NCBI RefSeq assembly: GCF_051465645.1
Contig: NZ_CP195790.1
Coordinates: 2,666,001-2,730,000 of the forward strand
Length of the DNA: 64,000 bases
Direction of reading: 5' to 3'
Origin: Planctomicrobium sp051465645
GTDB taxonomy: Bacteria > Planctomycetota > Planctomycetia > Planctomycetales > Planctomycetaceae
The notes below the pieces were generated by a model. It had not been told where the DNA came from. It made no database searches and was given only the letters and a program-made list of their open reading frames with translations. Both the position numbers and the translations under genes were made by a program. Position 1 is the first letter of the stretch. Every line of letters begins with the position of its first letter. Shown here piece after piece: positions 54,939 through 63,003 of this stretch.

Positions 54939-55040
54939 CATTATGTCTACAGCACTGCCCTCCCCGACAAGTATCCGAAGTGTGGTCCTTCTCTCCTCTC
55001 CACACATGAACTTGCCGCATATTTTTGAAATGTGGATTCA

Positions 55041-57854
55041 ATGACGCCAATGAGTCAATTGCGAGTATCTCTGGTTCGCTGTTGCGTGGCACTGACCGCG
55101 CTGTTGGCCATCGGAGTCGAATCAGCGAATGCAGAAATCGACTTTTACAAGGATGTCTATCCGATCCTGAAAGCGAACTGCATCTCGTGCCATAATAAAA
55201 AGACCGCCGAATCCAGCTTGAACCTGGAGAGCCCTGAGAGCATCAGAACTGGTGGAGACTCTGGGGCAGGAGTCGTGCCGGGCAAGGCCTTAGAGAGCCT
55301 GATCTATCTGGCTTCGACACATGAAGGGGACTCTGTGATGCCCCCTAAGAACAATAAAGTCGGCGCTGTTGACCTGACACCTGCCGAACTCAAGATCCTT
55401 GCCAGCTGGATTGACCTTGGTGCCAAGGATTCTGTCCAACAGATGCAGAAACTCAACTGGCGCCCAATCCCAGCCGGCGTTCATCCCATTTACAGTGTGG
55501 AAGTCACTGCGGATGGACGATGGGCCGCAACAGGACGTACTAATCAGGTTGCGATCTACGATCTGGCGACGCGACAATTCGAATCCATCCTCGCAGACAA
55601 GGCACTCGAAAGCAGACCGAATTCGCCTCCAGGTGGACGGACTCATATTGGTTTTGTGCAATCACTTGCATTCAGCCCTGATGGCAAGCGCCTGGCATCG
55701 GGTAGTTTCCGTGAAGTGAAGATCTGGAAGCAGCAGCAGTCTGACCTCGTTACTTTTAAGACCCCACAACTTGCAGATCTTGTTGCAACGACTCTCACTC
55801 CGAATGGTCAATTCCAGATCAACGTCGACAGCAAAGGTGACCTCCATCTGGTTGATCTTCAGTCAGGATCCGTTGTCAGGAAGATTTCTGCTGGTGCTGT
55901 TCAGGCGACGACTCTTGCCGTTTCACCGGATTCCAAAATTGTTGCACTGGGTGCCCCTGACAATGTGATTGGTTTCTGGAATCTGGAAACGGGCGAACGT
56001 GTCCTTGGCATCACTTCACCTTCTCCAATTCAGGCGATCGCCTGGGGGGCGGACAGTAAAGCCATTGTCGCTGCAGGCGAAGACAAAATCATTCGAGTCT
56101 GGCAGCTTCCTGAGGGACAGCCTGAAGCCGGCGTACCAGTGGAACTCAAAGGTGCGACCTCCAAGGTCACTGCTGTCATTTCTGCGATCAATCCAACTCG
56201 GGTGATTGCAGCGACCGACGATTCTCAATTTCATATTTGGGATCTCTCCAAGGGCCAACTGATTCAGTCACATAAGATTCCGGCCGTCACTACGTTTGCA
56301 ATCACCAAAGACGGGGCAACGCTTATCGCTGGTTGCGTGGATGGTGCCGTTCGGATTTGGGATTTGAAGGCAGGTAAACAAACTTCCGAACTGAAAGGCG
56401 ATGCCAAGAGCGTTCGGGAGGTCGCCGAGATCAACTGGCAGGTTGCGACGTTGACACTTGAGCTTGATTACCAGAAGAAGGAAGTCGCCAGACTGACTGC
56501 GGCAAACAAATCTTTGGATGAGGTTGTCAAGAAGTCCAAAGAGACGATCGAAACAGTCAACAAGGTCCTGCCTGAGCGTAAAAAAGCACATACCACGGCA
56601 GATGCAGCGAAGACCGCTGCCCAAAAGCCTGTCGATGATTTGAAGGCAAAGATTGCAGCACTTCCAGAGGGTCAAAAAGACGCAGAACTTGAAAAGCAAC
56701 TCAAAGCTGCGGAAGACGCATTGACCAAAGCAGCAACAGGCGAATCGACTGCACTCAAGGATCTGCGTACTTCAGAAACTCACGTCAACGACGCGACAAA
56801 TGAAGTCGAGATCGCCACTGCAGCACAGGCCAAGAATGTCGAGTTGCTCAACGCTGCTAACACCGCCACAACGACGGCTCAAACGGGTCTCGATAAAGCG
56901 AAGGCAGACCTCGCCGCAAAGCAGAAGACAATTTCAGAACGAAAAATGCATCCTGTTGCTGTCGCGATCTCGGTCGATTCCCAGACCGTGTCGGCCATTT
57001 TCAATAACGGTGAAGAACGAATCTGGGCTGTGGCCTCCGCGACACCAATCCTGACTGTCGACGGCACAAAGGAATGCCTTCGAGCATCGATTGTCTCGAT
57101 CGCCCCTGGCCAGTTCATCACGTCTCTGCCTGACGGTACAGCGTCATTGCAGGAGACAAAGGCCAGATGGATTCTGGAACGGACTTTGGGAGACGAGAAC
57201 TCGACAATTTTTGCAGATCAAGTCAATTCACTGCGGTTCAGCCCAGACGGAAAATCACTGGCAGTGGGAGGCGGTGAGCCATCTCGATCTGGTGAAATTA
57301 GCATTTGGGATATTGAATCCGGAAATCTGATTACGGAATGGAAAGATCGACACGCTGACACAGTGATCTGTCTGGACTTCTCACCTGACGGAAAGTTGCT
57401 GGCGTCCGGAAGTACAGACAAGCTGGTCAAAGTGTCTGACATCGCCAGCGGAAAGCAGATCAATCTGTTTGAAGGACACACCCACCACGCAATGGGAGTT
57501 TCGTTTCGCGCAGACGGCAGAATCCTTGCCAGTTCCGGTGCAGATGAAGCTGTTCTGATCTGGGATATGCAGATTGGCGAACGAGTTCGAAAGATTGCTG
57601 GGTGGACGAAAGAAGTGACTGCCGCCAAGTTCATGGGGGCATCGATCAACGTTGTGACAGCCGCTGGCGACAAACAGATTCGCGTCGTCAATGATCAGGG
57701 TGGTCAGGTCCGCACGATCGGGAATCTCCCTAACTTCATGCATGCTGTTGCCTGTACGTCTGACGGTACAATCATCGTTGCAGGTGGCGAAGATGGCGTG
57801 CTGCGTGTCTGGAACGCAGCTGATGGCAAAGAGCTGGCAACGTTTTCGAACTAG
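55041..57854 (+). CDS. PSCyt1 c-type cytochrome fused to a WD40 propeller
   Basis: 937 residues from ATG 55041; a GTG three codons upstream is an alternative. The signal ends in ANAEI. The Planctomycetes cytochrome C domain PSCyt1 (~35-130) has CISCH at residues 47-51 and SLNLES. WD40-like repeats occupy ~140-450 (FSPDGKRLASGSF, VWQLPEG, VRIWDLKAGKQ) and resume at ~640-935 (FSPDGKLLASGSTDKLVKV, VLIWDMQIGERV). Between them, residues ~463-640 are a long Lys/Ala-rich coiled coil. It probably belongs to the complex made with the DUF1501, DUF1549 and PPC proteins at the periplasmic or outer surface. Confidence 0.9.
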   Translation: MTPMSQLRVSLVRCCVALTALLAIGVESANAEIDFYKDVYPILKANCISCHNKKTAESSLNLESPESIRTGGDSGAGVVPGKALESLIYLASTHEGDSVMPPKNNKVGAVDLTPAELKILASWIDLGAKDSVQQMQKLNWRPIPAGVHPIYSVEVTADGRWAATGRTNQVAIYDLATRQFESILADKALESRPNSPPGGRTHIGFVQSLAFSPDGKRLASGSFREVKIWKQQQSDLVTFKTPQLADLVATTLTPNGQFQINVDSKGDLHLVDLQSGSVVRKISAGAVQATTLAVSPDSKIVALGAPDNVIGFWNLETGERVLGITSPSPIQAIAWGADSKAIVAAGEDKIIRVWQLPEGQPEAGVPVELKGATSKVTAVISAINPTRVIAATDDSQFHIWDLSKGQLIQSHKIPAVTTFAITKDGATLIAGCVDGAVRIWDLKAGKQTSELKGDAKSVREVAEINWQVATLTLELDYQKKEVARLTAANKSLDEVVKKSKETIETVNKVLPERKKAHTTADAAKTAAQKPVDDLKAKIAALPEGQKDAELEKQLKAAEDALTKAATGESTALKDLRTSETHVNDATNEVEIATAAQAKNVELLNAANTATTTAQTGLDKAKADLAAKQKTISERKMHPVAVAISVDSQTVSAIFNNGEERIWAVASATPILTVDGTKECLRASIVSIAPGQFITSLPDGTASLQETKARWILERTLGDENSTIFADQVNSLRFSPDGKSLAVGGGEPSRSGEISIWDIESGNLITEWKDRHADTVICLDFSPDGKLLASGSTDKLVKVSDIASGKQINLFEGHTHHAMGVSFRADGRILASSGADEAVLIWDMQIGERVRKIAGWTKEVTAAKFMGASINVVTAAGDKQIRVVNDQGGQVRTIGNLPNFMHAVACTSDGTIIVAGGEDGVLRVWNAADGKELATFSN

Positions 57855-57874
57855 CCGTTTGCCGAACAAGAGTG

Positions 57875-57905
57875 GATGTCGGGAAGGAGTTTCATTCCCG
57901 ACATC
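57875..57905 (+). terminator. terminator-like hairpin after the WD40 gene
   Basis: A perfect 11-bp stem (57875-57885 with 57895-57905) with a 9-base loop; CTGCTTTGA follows. It closes the host operon. Confidence 0.65.
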
Positions 57906-57949
57906 CTGCTTTGACTCTGAATTCTCTTGCTCTTGCGCAACTGCGACAG

Positions 57950-57977
57950 AAGGGATGAAGCCAATGCTCATCCCTTT
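57950..57977 (+). terminator. second hairpin before the tail-like genes
   Basis: AAGGGATGA (57950-57958) pairs with TCATCCCTT (57968-57976), and TTCTG follows. It stands just upstream of the first phage-like gene and may be a terminator or part of its leader. Confidence 0.5.
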
Positions 57978-57995
57978 CTGAATTGCAGAGCGTCT

Positions 57996-58535
57996 ATGAA
58001 AATCGCCGGGCAAACACTCAGTCATCGTTTTTCCTCGACATATCAACTTCGTCGAGGTGAGACATCTCATCTGACTCTGCGATTGACGCCCTTGCCATTG
58101 AGCTTTCACCAACGACTTCGGGACCGGGGAATTGTTGCTCCATTTCCACCAGTCAAGGTCTCCCGTGATTCAAATGGGAAGCCGATGCGGGATGGTCAGG
58201 GACAGGTGCTGACGATCTCCGACACCAGAAATTCAGAGTATTTGAAAGAAGTTGATCGCTATCATCGTGTGGTTGCCGTCCTTTCTGTCGTGGAGGCGTT
58301 GCAAGCTGATCCGGATGTGAGTTTCGAAACTTCGATCCCCGTTGATCCTGCAGGTATTGAAGAGTGGTGGCAGTATGCCGATGGCGTGTTTCTGGAGATG
58401 GAACAGGCTGGCTTTGCCGCTGGTGATCTGATCTTGCTTTGCCGAGAAATCTGTCGTTTGAGCAATCTCGTGGATGACCATTTGATGGTTGCTCAAAGTT
58501 CTTTTTCGCAGAGCCGGGAACACGTTTCCGGTTAG
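57996..58535 (+). CDS. tail-assembly-chaperone-like protein, short (zero-frame) product
   Basis: 179 residues from the ATG at 57996; the frame's upstream extension is not protein-like. The N-terminus (MKIAGQTLSHRFSSTYQL, RRGETSHLTLRLTPL) is followed by a helical part: EYLKEVDRYHRVVAVLSVVEAL, FETSIPVDPAGIEEWWQYADGVF and EMEQAGFAAGDLILLCREI. The alternation of a strand-rich head and a helical body with a PxDP-type segment resembles phage tail assembly chaperones, an inference from pattern. Near its end a T5 run (58502-58506) precedes a second open region in the -1 frame, suggesting a longer second product of about 237 residues. It is the first gene of the tail-like cluster. Confidence 0.65.
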   Translation: MKIAGQTLSHRFSSTYQLRRGETSHLTLRLTPLPLSFHQRLRDRGIVAPFPPVKVSRDSNGKPMRDGQGQVLTISDTRNSEYLKEVDRYHRVVAVLSVVEALQADPDVSFETSIPVDPAGIEEWWQYADGVFLEMEQAGFAAGDLILLCREICRLSNLVDDHLMVAQSSFSQSREHVSG

Positions 58536-58708
58536 AGACGGCGCTCGGCTCCCCACGTTCACTGGACTACCAGATTCTGCGAGTATGTGAACGCCTGCAT
58601 CTGGATGAAGAGCGATTCCAGAGCCTCTGTTACGAGGCACAACTTCGCCTGCTGGCCTTCACTCAAATCCGAGAACGAGAAGAAGCCGCTGTCTTGCACC
58701 TGCCCTGA
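58502..58708 (+). CDS. -1 frame extension of the chaperone-like gene (G-GT type)
   Basis: The frame one base behind the 57996 gene is open from 58478 to the TGA at 58706-58708. It encodes LDYQILRVCERLHLDEERF, then SLCYEAQLRLLAFTQIREREE, an amphipathic helical sequence that looks fully coding. It contains no ATG or GTG, and its only TTG is four codons before the stop, so it is probably reached by slippage from the upstream gene. Overlap with the zero frame is 24-58 bases, and TTCTTTTTC lies in the overlap. Phage tail chaperones are the classic case. A plain frameshift mutation or sequence error would give the same picture. Confidence 0.55.
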   Translation, partial: FFAEPGTRFRLETALGSPRSLDYQILRVCERLHLDEERFQSLCYEAQLRLLAFTQIREREEAAVLHLP

Positions 58709-58775
58709 TGAACTTTCAGTAAGCGTCACACACAGATGCGTTACCACACTGTGCGCGAATCATCAAACTATCGGG

Positions 58776-59054
58776 ATGAATAACATGACCGACTTAACAA
58801 GTCTGGCCGGAGTCGAAGGGCAGGAAATCAGTCCGGAGCAGATTCGTGGAATTCTCGCGCAAATCGACCTCGATCTGATGAATCTGGTTCGCGATGGAAA
58901 GCTGGCCGCATTGAAGTATGCAGTGAACGGGGGGGCAGGACAGTCCACCGACCGTGCCGCCAATCTGCAATCGTTGTTGTCAGCAAGAGACTATTACCAG
59001 CGTCTCCTGGAGTCACGCCCAGTCTGGTCGACAACTCAGGCCAGCGTGGAGTGA
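58776..59054 (+). CDS. gpW-like head-tail joining protein (tentative)
   Basis: 92 residues from the ATG at 58776; a second ATG at 58785 is equally possible. After a Thr/Glu head the segment DGKLAALKYAVNGG, then DRAANLQSLLSARDYYQRLLES gives the helix-hairpin-helix plan of lambda gpW-type joining proteins (a small helical protein with a short beta hairpin). The match is by size, order and position among tail genes, not by a diagnostic residue. The gap of about 105 bases to the next gene holds nothing else. Confidence 0.55.
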   Translation: MNNMTDLTSLAGVEGQEISPEQIRGILAQIDLDLMNLVRDGKLAALKYAVNGGAGQSTDRAANLQSLLSARDYYQRLLESRPVWSTTQASVE

Positions 59055-59159
59055 GTTCGCAGGCTCTGTGGTTTGTCGGGGCAAAGGCAACATCGTCGCT
59101 GAAGTTAGCCTGGACTTCCTGTCGACAACCAACACCTTCCACGTTCAGAGAGAGAAGCA

Positions 59160-59384
59160 ATGGATGATTCCTCTGACCGGATTCTGGAATCCCTTTGCCA
59201 GATCAATGTGAACCTCGAAGGACTGCGAGTCACTCTTAGTGGTGTCTGTGAACGTGCCGGGGACCACGAAACACGTCTTCGGGAAATTGAGGTCTGGAAA
59301 CACAGACTCTCTCCGCTTGTCGCCTGTATGTCATTTATTGCAGGTGGAATTACGAACGTGCTGATGGGGCAGTTCTGGAAATGA
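59160..59384 (+). CDS. XhlA-like small membrane protein
   Basis: 74 residues. A coiled-coil helix (ILESLCQINVNLEGLRVTL, HETRLREIEVWKHRL) leads to one C-terminal hydrophobic helix (LVACMSFIAGGITNVLMG). That plan, helix with RExE/WK then a membrane span, is that of XhlA/haemolysin-type or holin-accessory proteins in prophages such as PBSX. It may localise the particle to the membrane or assist lysis. Its position inside the connector genes, rather than beside an endolysin, is unusual. Confidence 0.6.
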   Translation: MDDSSDRILESLCQINVNLEGLRVTLSGVCERAGDHETRLREIEVWKHRLSPLVACMSFIAGGITNVLMGQFWK

Positions 59385-59482
59385 TCGCAGAGATCTGCCT
59401 CTTCTCCGGTGCGTCACAATTCACTCGCTCGTATTCACTTCATTCCAACCGCAAAGCAGGTCTTCGGACTTCAGGAGTGGGC

Positions 59483-59842
59483 ATGTCTGTCATTTCTCAA
59501 CTCATGCAATCCGATTCTTCCCTGATCTTTCGAGACTGGGGTGTTCCCGCACAACTCCGCGAGACAACCAGCAGCTACAACGTTGAGTCGGGGGAAGTCG
59601 ATGAACAGTCATCTACGACACTGGTGACGATCATTCCGCAGCAGAACGAGACCAACCCTGTAGCGGCGACCGCCGCAACGCTGCAGTTCAATGAACATCA
59701 CTATCTGATTCAAAAGCTGGATGTTCCGCAGGGCGTCGTTCTCACTTCGTCGCAACTGTTGGTGAATGAAACCTGCTACCGCATTCTGACGGTCCATGAA
59801 TCGCAAGTCCCGGGGCTGCTTCTGTTGCACTGCGTTCCTTAG
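59483..59842 (+). CDS. head-tail connector-like protein
   Basis: 119 residues from the ATG at 59483, with CAGGAGTGGGC directly upstream. The frame runs back to an ATG at 59381 that overlaps the previous stop (ATGA), but that 34-residue head is not protein-like. The sequence is mostly short strands: LIFRDWGVPAQLRETTSSY, VDEQSSTTLVTIIPQQ, HYLIQKLDVPQGVVLTSSQLLVN and CYRILTVHE. Size, all-beta pattern and position suit lambda gpFII/head-tail connector proteins. Confidence in the exact role is modest. A repeated intergenic element begins at its stop codon. Confidence 0.55.
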   Translation: MSVISQLMQSDSSLIFRDWGVPAQLRETTSSYNVESGEVDEQSSTTLVTIIPQQNETNPVAATAATLQFNEHHYLIQKLDVPQGVVLTSSQLLVNETCYRILTVHESQVPGLLLLHCVP

Positions 59843-59950
59843 ACCGGTTCGGTCTCTCATGCGGCCGAGTAGCAGCGTTCTTCAGTGAAGAAAAGCTGAA
59901 TCCCACTTGCCTGAAACGCTGCATCATTCCTGAAGAATGCTGGAGACGGG
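59840..59950 (+). repeat. copy 1 of a 110-bp intergenic element
   Basis: It begins with the TAG stop of the connector-like gene and matches 63001-63110 without gaps in the conserved blocks. Shared blocks are CCGGTTCGG, then CTCTCATG, and a 69-base-offset GCCTGAAACGCTGC (GCCAGAAACGCTGC in copy 2). In this copy AGACCG and CGGTCT (59841-59855) form a small perfect hairpin around GTT. Confidence 0.65.
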
Positions 59951-60023
59951 CCTCTTCCATTACTGGTGCAATCAACAGAAGAATTCCGATTTCATTGAAC
60001 GGCATTCAGAGAACGTTCGAACC

Positions 60024-60455
60024 ATGATGCAACTCAACATTCAGGTCACCGGAGACGCTGCGGAGCGTATTCGCGAACTTGCTTCCGAGCAATTGGCAAC
60101 GTCACGAGACAAGATGGTGCAGGATGCTTCCATTGCATCTTTGCAAGCGATTATTACGGCGACACCCGTTGATACGGCTCGAACACGGTCGGCGTGGGTT
60201 CAAGCACTCGAACAACTTGGAGGGACTCCACCTGCAGGTTGGGAAGGCCCTCATCCAACTGAAGCTGAAGCCGGACGACGACAAGGCCAGCTGAGCCGCA
60301 CCAGCGGAGACAGTCAGTCATCGGTAGTTGCTACGAATAGCGTGAGCTACGTGAACTATCTGGAGTATGGAACCTCTCGCAGGGCTCCGTTTGCGATGGT
60401 TCGACGCGGACTGCAGAACGTCAAATCACTCGTTGCGCTGATGTTCCGCCTGTAG
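60024..60455 (+). CDS. HK97 gp10-like neck/tail protein
   Basis: 143 residues from the first of two adjacent ATGs at 60024. The helical N-terminus (AAERIRELASEQLATSRDK) is followed by ATPVDTARTRSAW. The C-terminal SVSYVNYLEYGTSRRAPFAMVRRGL is the best signature: HK97 gp10/minor tail proteins typically read 'xxxYAxxxEfGTxxxxaxPfmrpA'. The product should join head and tail or cap the connector. It follows the 110-bp element with about 75 bases between them and precedes the terminator gene by 59 bases. Confidence 0.75.
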   Translation: MMQLNIQVTGDAAERIRELASEQLATSRDKMVQDASIASLQAIITATPVDTARTRSAWVQALEQLGGTPPAGWEGPHPTEAEAGRRQGQLSRTSGDSQSSVVATNSVSYVNYLEYGTSRRAPFAMVRRGLQNVKSLVALMFRL

Positions 60456-60514
60456 ATCCGTTTTGTTGGCATCGCAGTCCCGCCCCTCTTCTTCCTTCAC
60501 TGTGAACGAACCAT

Positions 60515-60976
60515 ATGATCGCGTTGTCTGACGTCATTGCCGATCTGCAAAAGTATTGGGTCGAGGTGTCTCCATCCGAGATCCCGACGTTATTCCCAGG
60601 TACGCCTCTTGATGTGAATGAACTCGAATCCTGGATCGAGTTCTGGGTCACGCAAAGCTATGAACCACCTCATCGCAGTACGCAACGCCCAATCAGCATC
60701 ATGATCGATGTCCATTGCTTCTCGAAGGCAAAGAACAGACGCACGGTCTGGAAACTTGCCGACGACGTGCGGTTGCAACTGTCTCGAATGTTGCTGGAAA
60801 TTCATTCACAAGAAGACCAGGAGACTGCAACAGGATATTTACGTCTGAATGAAGCAGTCTGCCGGGACCTCACCCGAGATTCGGAACCAAACAGAACACA
60901 TCTGTTACAGCATGTCGTGGTTTCCATTCAGGGACATGTCGACTGTGCTGAGGCGGCAACATCTGAGTTGTCCTGA
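60515..60976 (+). CDS. tail terminator-like protein
   Basis: 153 residues. An N-terminal helix (VIADLQKYWVEV) and alternating strands such as WIEFWVTQSYE, ISIMIDVHCFSK and HLLQHVVVSIQGHV around a helical KLADDVRLQLSRMLLEI give the alpha-beta order of siphophage tail terminators (lambda gpU type). These proteins end the tail tube and join it to the connector. Position, between the gp10-like and tube genes, agrees. No diagnostic catalytic residue exists for this family. Confidence 0.65.
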   Translation: MIALSDVIADLQKYWVEVSPSEIPTLFPGTPLDVNELESWIEFWVTQSYEPPHRSTQRPISIMIDVHCFSKAKNRRTVWKLADDVRLQLSRMLLEIHSQEDQETATGYLRLNEAVCRDLTRDSEPNRTHLLQHVVVSIQGHVDCAEAATSELS

Positions 60977-61059
60977 CAATTCCCGCCTGCTTGCAACGCC
61001 AGATTCGTGTTCGCGATGCAGATGCTCTTCCACTCGTCTACAGAAAAGGATTTTTCACC

Positions 61060-61551
61060 ATGGCAGTCTCGAATATCGTTCGTAATCTTCGTGACGGAGA
61101 GCTCACCATTAAAGATGGTGATTCCAATTCGATGACAGTGCTGCTCGATCAGGGAGACCTGAGTTGGACGCAGCGACTTCAGACAATTGAAATCAAAGAT
61201 CGAGGATCGATTTCGGCGGGACATCTTCGCAAAGGGGATGATGAATCCGTCGCCCTATCGTTTTCGGCACGCTGGACTCAGTTAATCAGTGGCAGTGGAG
61301 ACCCACTCCAGTTGTACGAGATGCTTTCATTTCGATCAGCCGCAGATCTGACCAGTACCTCGTCTGCAGGCGAGCAGCAGACCTTGACGTTTGAATTCAC
61401 GGTAACGGACCCTAAAGGTGCGGCCAGTGAAAAGATCGTCTTCTCGAAGGTCTATCGTGAAACTCTCACCATGTCTGAAGGGGATGACGCGAACACAATC
61501 GCATTCACAGGGAAAGCGTTTCAAACCGCACCTGTCGTCTCACGAGTCTGA
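61060..61551 (+). CDS. tail tube protein
   Basis: 163 residues from the ATG at 61060, preceded by AAAAGGA. It is a beta-rich protein: VSNIVRNLRDGELTIKDG, LDQGDLSWTQRL, IEIKDRG, VALSFSARWTQLISG, QTLTFEFTVTDPKG, KVYRETLTMSEGDD and IAFTGKAF. The sheet with a long loop is the ring-forming tube fold shared by siphophage tubes. It is the only tube-like gene in the window, and no sheath gene accompanies it. A non-contractile tail is therefore likely. Confidence 0.72.
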   Translation: MAVSNIVRNLRDGELTIKDGDSNSMTVLLDQGDLSWTQRLQTIEIKDRGSISAGHLRKGDDESVALSFSARWTQLISGSGDPLQLYEMLSFRSAADLTSTSSAGEQQTLTFEFTVTDPKGAASEKIVFSKVYRETLTMSEGDDANTIAFTGKAFQTAPVVSRV

Positions 61552-61633
61552 TCGGTCGCCTGCCTGATGATGTTCCTGACGTCGTCTCTGGTTCCCACTC
61601 GTTCTGCTTGATCAACACAACCGGTGAATTTTC

Positions 61634-62467
61634 ATGCCTATCACTGAGTCGCTGACAGTCCAGATCCTCGGGGACAGCTCTGCCCTGCAGAATGAATTGG
61701 AACACGTTGCCGAAATGCTCGGTGGGTTGCAACAGTCGCTGACCGACAGTTCCAGCAACGCCGGTCAACTCGGGAACGCATTCCAGAGCTTGTCGGGAGC
61801 CACAAGACCGTTACAGGGGATTACGAATCAACTTTCTGCAATCAATCAGCAGATTCAGGCAATCGCACAACAACCTGTGATGCTGAATGTCGCTCCAGCC
61901 GTAGAAGCGCTGATGCAGTTGATTCAAATGGCTCAGATGGCTGCCCAGCAGATTGCGGCACTGAACACATCTATTCCCTTGGGAGGAATGGGGGGAGGAA
62001 TGCCGATGGGAGGCGGAATGGACGGGATGCCAATCCGTGGGTATGCATCAGGCGGACTGGTCACTGGACCGTCGGGAATTGATCAGGTTCCGGCAAGGCT
62101 CTCGGCTGGGGAGTTCGTCATGAATCGCGATGCCGTCGCCGCAATTGGAGTGCAGAGGCTGGAGCACATCAACAGTACCGCCGGCCGGTCAGGTGCTTCC
62201 GACTCAGAAACTGTTCAATCAAACTTGCACACTTCTGTTGCGACTCCGTCATTTCCTGTCCCACGAGCGATGACGGTTGCGTATGGAGCAACGAGCAATG
62301 CGGCATCGCCATCTGTCAGGAATTCGTCAACGTCGACAACGTCAACACAGATGCTGAACAACAACTTTGGCGGAATTCAAATCCACGTGCGAGAAACCGC
62401 TGACGTTCAGGAATTATTTCGAGAGATGCGCGTCGATGGAATCGGTCTGCGGCACCGGCGCGGATAG
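61634..62467 (+). CDS. very short tape-measure-like protein
   Basis: 277 residues. A helical Gln/Ala/Ser-rich first half (ELEHVAEMLGGLQQSLTDS, LIQMAQMAAQQIAAL) and a Gly/Met-rich loop lead to YASGGLVTGPSGIDQVP, ARLSAGEFVMNRDAVAAIG, the hallmark C-terminal segment of tape measure proteins. It has no long hydrophobic segments. Tape measures are usually 600-2000 residues; at about 1.5 angstrom per residue this one would fit a tail near 40 nm. It sits 82 bases after the tube gene, with no chaperone gene between as is usual. Confidence 0.72.
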   Translation: MPITESLTVQILGDSSALQNELEHVAEMLGGLQQSLTDSSSNAGQLGNAFQSLSGATRPLQGITNQLSAINQQIQAIAQQPVMLNVAPAVEALMQLIQMAQMAAQQIAALNTSIPLGGMGGGMPMGGGMDGMPIRGYASGGLVTGPSGIDQVPARLSAGEFVMNRDAVAAIGVQRLEHINSTAGRSGASDSETVQSNLHTSVATPSFPVPRAMTVAYGATSNAASPSVRNSSTSTTSTQMLNNNFGGIQIHVRETADVQELFREMRVDGIGLRHRRG

Positions 62468-62574
62468 GAAATTCGTCACCCGTACATCAACGTGAGACAC
62501 CCCGAGTGACGGTGCCCTGTTCCATGCCTGGGTAACAGCGAGACGGCATCGCGTTTGAAAGGAAGCAACTCCGA

Positions 62575-63003
62575 ATGTTTCAGTTTGCGCCAGCGATTGT
62601 TCGTGACCTTGATCTCATTCCTTTTCCCCGTCCGATCCTGAGTTGTCAGGTTCACGACAGCTGGGACTATCTCAAGATGAAGGTCCCGAATCGGGATGGA
62701 AACGAAATCTCGGGGATTTCGCAGGATGGCGTCTCCATTTCAATTGAAGGTCAGATCGGAAGCGTCTCAGGCAGCCTGAAGTTGAGTGAGGCGGAAATGC
62801 TTTCTGCAGCCGAAACTCTGCGAGAGGCATTGAACGCTTCTGGAGAAACAGGATATGTCCTATCCCTCTTCAATGATGACGCAGACAATCGACGTTACTT
62901 CCAGAACTGCTTGACCACTCGATTTGAAATCGACTTTTCCAACCCAGCGATCTATTCCTATTCCGTCTCCATCTTTGCAGCTGACCCAACGCTCTACGGT
63001 TAG
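62575..63003 (+). CDS. distal-tail-like protein
   Basis: 142 residues. Short strands (MFQFAPAIVRDLDLIPFPR, PILSCQVHDSWDYLKMKVP, GVSISIEGQIGS) precede a helix (AEMLSAAETLREALNASG) and FEIDFSNPAIYSYSVSIFAADPTLYG, which closes like a distal tail protein N-domain. It follows the tape measure gene, where distal tail genes usually lie. The exact identity is inferred. Its TAG stop starts the second copy of the 110-bp element. Confidence 0.6.
   Translation: MFQFAPAIVRDLDLIPFPRPILSCQVHDSWDYLKMKVPNRDGNEISGISQDGVSISIEGQIGSVSGSLKLSEAEMLSAAETLREALNASGETGYVLSLFNDDADNRRYFQNCLTTRFEIDFSNPAIYSYSVSIFAADPTLYG

Noticed and set aside
59381..59482. Upstream ATG start for the connector-like protein (four-base overlap with the previous stop)
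   Set aside because: The extra 34 residues are not protein-like and the ATG at 59483 has a strong CAGGAG site.
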